From Gemmatimonadota bacterium (GTDB taxonomy: Bacteria; Gemmatimonadota; Gemmatimonadetes; Gemmatimonadales; GWC2-71-9), in the NCBI GenBank assembly GCA_029862935.1, contig JAOTWK010000018.1:1-22532 (forward strand): 22,532 nt of DNA, written 5' to 3'. This document shows, one piece after another, positions 20,537 to 22,532 of this stretch. The notes beneath the pieces are model-generated. The model searched no databases, was not told the DNA's origin, and saw only the letters and a list, made by a program, of their open reading frames with translations. Made by a program: the position numbers and the translations under genes. Position 1 is the first letter of the stretch. Each line of letters opens with the position of its first letter.

Positions 20537-22480
20537 ATGACACGCTCTCGGCACTTCCTGCTCCTCACCGCACTCGTCCACCCGACCTGCGTGGCAGCAC
20601 AAGATACGCCGCCGCCGATCCTGAGCCAGGCTGTCTCGCGCCACGACTGGGAGATCAGCGGTGTCGGCGCAGTGCGGTTTGGCCGCGTGGCGCTGGTCGA
20701 CGCGGTGGACGGTGCCCGTCTCGAATTGAGGAGGTTGGGCGAAACGGCGCCCACGTCCCAACGTCCGAGCATGGAAAGCGTCAGACCCAATTTCTCCGGC
20801 AACAACCTCATCGTGAGCGACTTCGCCCAAGGCAATCGCACGCCGTTGGGTGGATACTTCGGCACGTTTCAGCGTCAGCCCTCGATTGCGCACGGCACTG
20901 TCGGCCAGATGTCCGACGGACGACGAGCGCTCGAACTCACCTGCCATCACCAGGCCGCGGGCTTCTGCGGACTGTGGGTGCAGCTCTACGACTTCGAGGC
21001 GCCTCCAGAGGGGCGAAGATATTTGGATGCTCGAGCCTTCTCGACGATGAGCTTCTGGATCCGAGGGCGCCAAGGCGGAGAGCGTGTCCTGCTCAAGGTT
21101 GCCGATGCCGTATGGGAGCAGCGCGAAGACGCGCTCCCAATTGGAGACGTGTCGGAGTTCCTTCCCACGGGACGCATGGACACCGAGTGGCAGCAGGCAG
21201 TCATTCCGATGGATCGCCTTCCGTCACGCATTCGCCGGGCCATGCTGGCGATGATCGCGTTCGAGGCGACCGCCGCGGGGACGACGATTGTCGAAGTCGG
21301 CCCGATGGCGTTTTCGCTCACACCGGACTCCCTGCCACCGTTACCCCAGCGCGAGGACACCGACCGGCCAACGGGCCTCCTTCATAAGGCCACGTGGGTC
21401 TGGAACACAGCGGAGTTGGTCGACGCTCCGGACCGACGAACGTCCCTGCTCGGATTTCTCGAACAAGAGGGCGTCGACCACGTCTTCCTGCAGCTCACAG
21501 GAGTTCCGGGTCGGCCGAGCCTGCCGGGGGAACTGGCTATCGACGCCGACGCTATGCGACCGCTCGTCGCCGCATTCACTGCGCGCGGGATCCGGGTGTA
21601 CGCGCTTGACGGGTATGCACGGTATGCGCTTCCGGAGTTCCGCGAGGGGGTGCTCGCAACGATCGATCACGTGGCCCAATACAACAGGCGGGTGCTCCCG
21701 CACGAGCGCTTCTATGGCGTCCGCTACGATATCGAACCGTACCTCCTTCCGGCATTCCACGGACCCAACCGTGCACGGTTGCTCACCGGACTCCTCGAGC
21801 TCACCGCGGCGTCCGTCGAGCGCGCACATGCGGCCGGACTCGTGTACGGTGCCGACATCCCCTTCTGGTACGACGCATTGTCTGAGGAGACGCAGGAGCC
21901 AGTCACGGTGGAATTCGGTGGAGCCGTGAAGCCCGTCAGCGAGCACGTCATCGACCTCGTCGACGACGTCGCCATCATGGACTACCGCACGACAGCGTAC
22001 GGCGCTGACGGTATCGTGCGACATGGCAGTGCGGAGCTGCGGTACGCCGCGACGCGCGGGAAGTCAGTGTTCATTGCGCTCGAGACATTTGCGTTGCCGG
22101 ACGAGACATTGCTTGACTTCCGTGGCGAGCCCAACGTGGGCCAACCGGCAGCCTTTCTGCCCGAGCCAATGGTGGTCGTGGCGGCAGGCACGGACTCGAT
22201 CTACGTGGCCCTCCTCCAAGAGCCAGCAGCGGGGAACACTCCCCCTGAGGCACTCGAACACTGGATCGCGCAACACCAACTCGACCCTCGAATGCTGTGG
22301 TGGTGGCCTGTGAGCAAGCGGGTGCACGTGCCCGCTGGGAAGATCACGTTCGCCAATCACGATCCACATCTGCTCGATCAAGTGATGCGCGCGACGACTG
22401 AAGAGTTCCGACGCTACGACTCGTTTGCCGGTTTCGCGATTCACTACGCACAGAGCTACCGAGCGTTGTTAGGACGGTAG
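20537..22480 (+). CDS. Secreted jelly-roll plus TIM-barrel glycosidase-like protein
   Basis: The 647-residue protein starts with a Sec signal (about 1-21, ending VAA-QD). No Shine-Dalgarno sequence is visible before the ATG, but a TATGTT hexamer lies about 18 bases upstream, so a very short leader is possible. Residues about 80-262 resemble a galactose-binding/CBM11-like jelly roll (FSTMSFWIRGRQGGERVLLKVAD). Residues about 285-640 look like a TIM-barrel hydrolase: TWVWNTAELV, GVDHVFLQL, GIRVYALDGYARYALPEF, GVRYDIEPYL (Asp398, Glu400), YGADIPFWYD, DDVAIMDYR, SVFIALETF (Glu516) and a final FAGFAIHYAQSYRAL strand-helix. Acidic residues at strand ends (398, 400, 516) are candidate catalytic residues. 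The protein belongs to no glycosidase family I can name. Confidence 0.75.
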   Translation: MTRSRHFLLLTALVHPTCVAAQDTPPPILSQAVSRHDWEISGVGAVRFGRVALVDAVDGARLELRRLGETAPTSQRPSMESVRPNFSGNNLIVSDFAQGNRTPLGGYFGTFQRQPSIAHGTVGQMSDGRRALELTCHHQAAGFCGLWVQLYDFEAPPEGRRYLDARAFSTMSFWIRGRQGGERVLLKVADAVWEQREDALPIGDVSEFLPTGRMDTEWQQAVIPMDRLPSRIRRAMLAMIAFEATAAGTTIVEVGPMAFSLTPDSLPPLPQREDTDRPTGLLHKATWVWNTAELVDAPDRRTSLLGFLEQEGVDHVFLQLTGVPGRPSLPGELAIDADAMRPLVAAFTARGIRVYALDGYARYALPEFREGVLATIDHVAQYNRRVLPHERFYGVRYDIEPYLLPAFHGPNRARLLTGLLELTAASVERAHAAGLVYGADIPFWYDALSEETQEPVTVEFGGAVKPVSEHVIDLVDDVAIMDYRTTAYGADGIVRHGSAELRYAATRGKSVFIALETFALPDETLLDFRGEPNVGQPAAFLPEPMVVVAAGTDSIYVALLQEPAAGNTPPEALEHWIAQHQLDPRMLWWWPVSKRVHVPAGKITFANHDPHLLDQVMRATTEEFRRYDSFAGFAIHYAQSYRALLGR

Positions 22481-22525
22481 GGCGGTACGAGATAGCGTGT
22501 CAGCCTTGTACTATTGACGGGAGTC

Positions 22526-22532
22526 ATGAAGA
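22526..22532 (+). CDS. Possible start of a further gene (cut by window edge)
   Basis: An ATG with GGGAG just upstream lies seven bases from the right edge, 46 bases after the preceding stop. Only two codons are visible, so it is merely a candidate start. Confidence 0.2.

Noticed and set aside
1..22532. Mobile elements, tRNA/rRNA genes, CRISPR arrays, attachment sites
   Set aside because: No transposase or integrase motif, no regularly spaced direct repeats, no cloverleaf-like sequence and no terminal inverted repeats flanking a gene were found by reading both strands.

Overview
The window looks like a chromosomal segment of a high-GC, Gram-negative-type bacterium. Sec-secreted and lipoprotein-signal proteins, an OmpA-type lipoprotein, type IV pilins, a bactofilin and a clade II (Sec-type) nitrous oxide reductase together fit best with Gemmatimonadota or a neighbouring phylum. 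This is inference from gene content and style; there is no rRNA or other phylogenetic marker here. No rRNA, tRNA, CRISPR array, insertion sequence or phage gene was seen.

Left part (1-8400). The 3' end of a DUF819 membrane protein on the + strand meets a small SnoaL/NTF2-like gene across a convergent hairpin. A block of minus-strand genes follows, read from right to left: nosZ, a NosB-like membrane protein, nosD, nosF, nosY, a hemerythrin-domain protein and a CopD-like membrane protein. The junctions NosB-like/nosD, nosD/nosF and nosF/nosY overlap by four bases (GTGA, ATGA, ATGA). A divergent Rrf2-family Fe-S-type regulator shares an AT-rich promoter region with nosZ that contains inverted repeats. 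A 15-bp-stem hairpin lies between nosZ and the maturation genes. The block should give a periplasmic N2O reductase (possibly lipid-anchored) plus its maturation apparatus. No nosL, nosR, nosC, nosG or nosH is present here.

Middle part (8400-16050). An unrecognised membrane protein is followed by two tandem paralogous type IV pilins. On the opposite strand a two-gene operon encodes a lipocalin/CrtC-like protein and a 649-residue membrane protein that appears to fuse three lipid-enzyme modules: ICMT/NnrU-like methyltransferase, PAP2 phosphatase/transferase and Lgt-like diacylglyceryl transferase. This is the strongest candidate for an undescribed system. Next come a ClC chloride transporter with CBS and TrkA-C domains, and a receiver-domain protein ending in a four-cysteine zinc-ribbon-like module instead of a DNA-binding domain.

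Right part (16050-22532). Minus-strand genes encode a seven-repeat RCC1 propeller lipoprotein with one Cys pair per blade, a PHB-depolymerase-like esterase lipoprotein, and an OmpA/glycine-zipper lipoprotein. A bactofilin diverges from the last. A small zinc-ribbon protein and a large secreted protein, with a jelly-roll-like N-terminus and a TIM-barrel glycosidase-like C-terminus, are transcribed divergently at the right end. All gene-free gaps are shorter than 300 bases.
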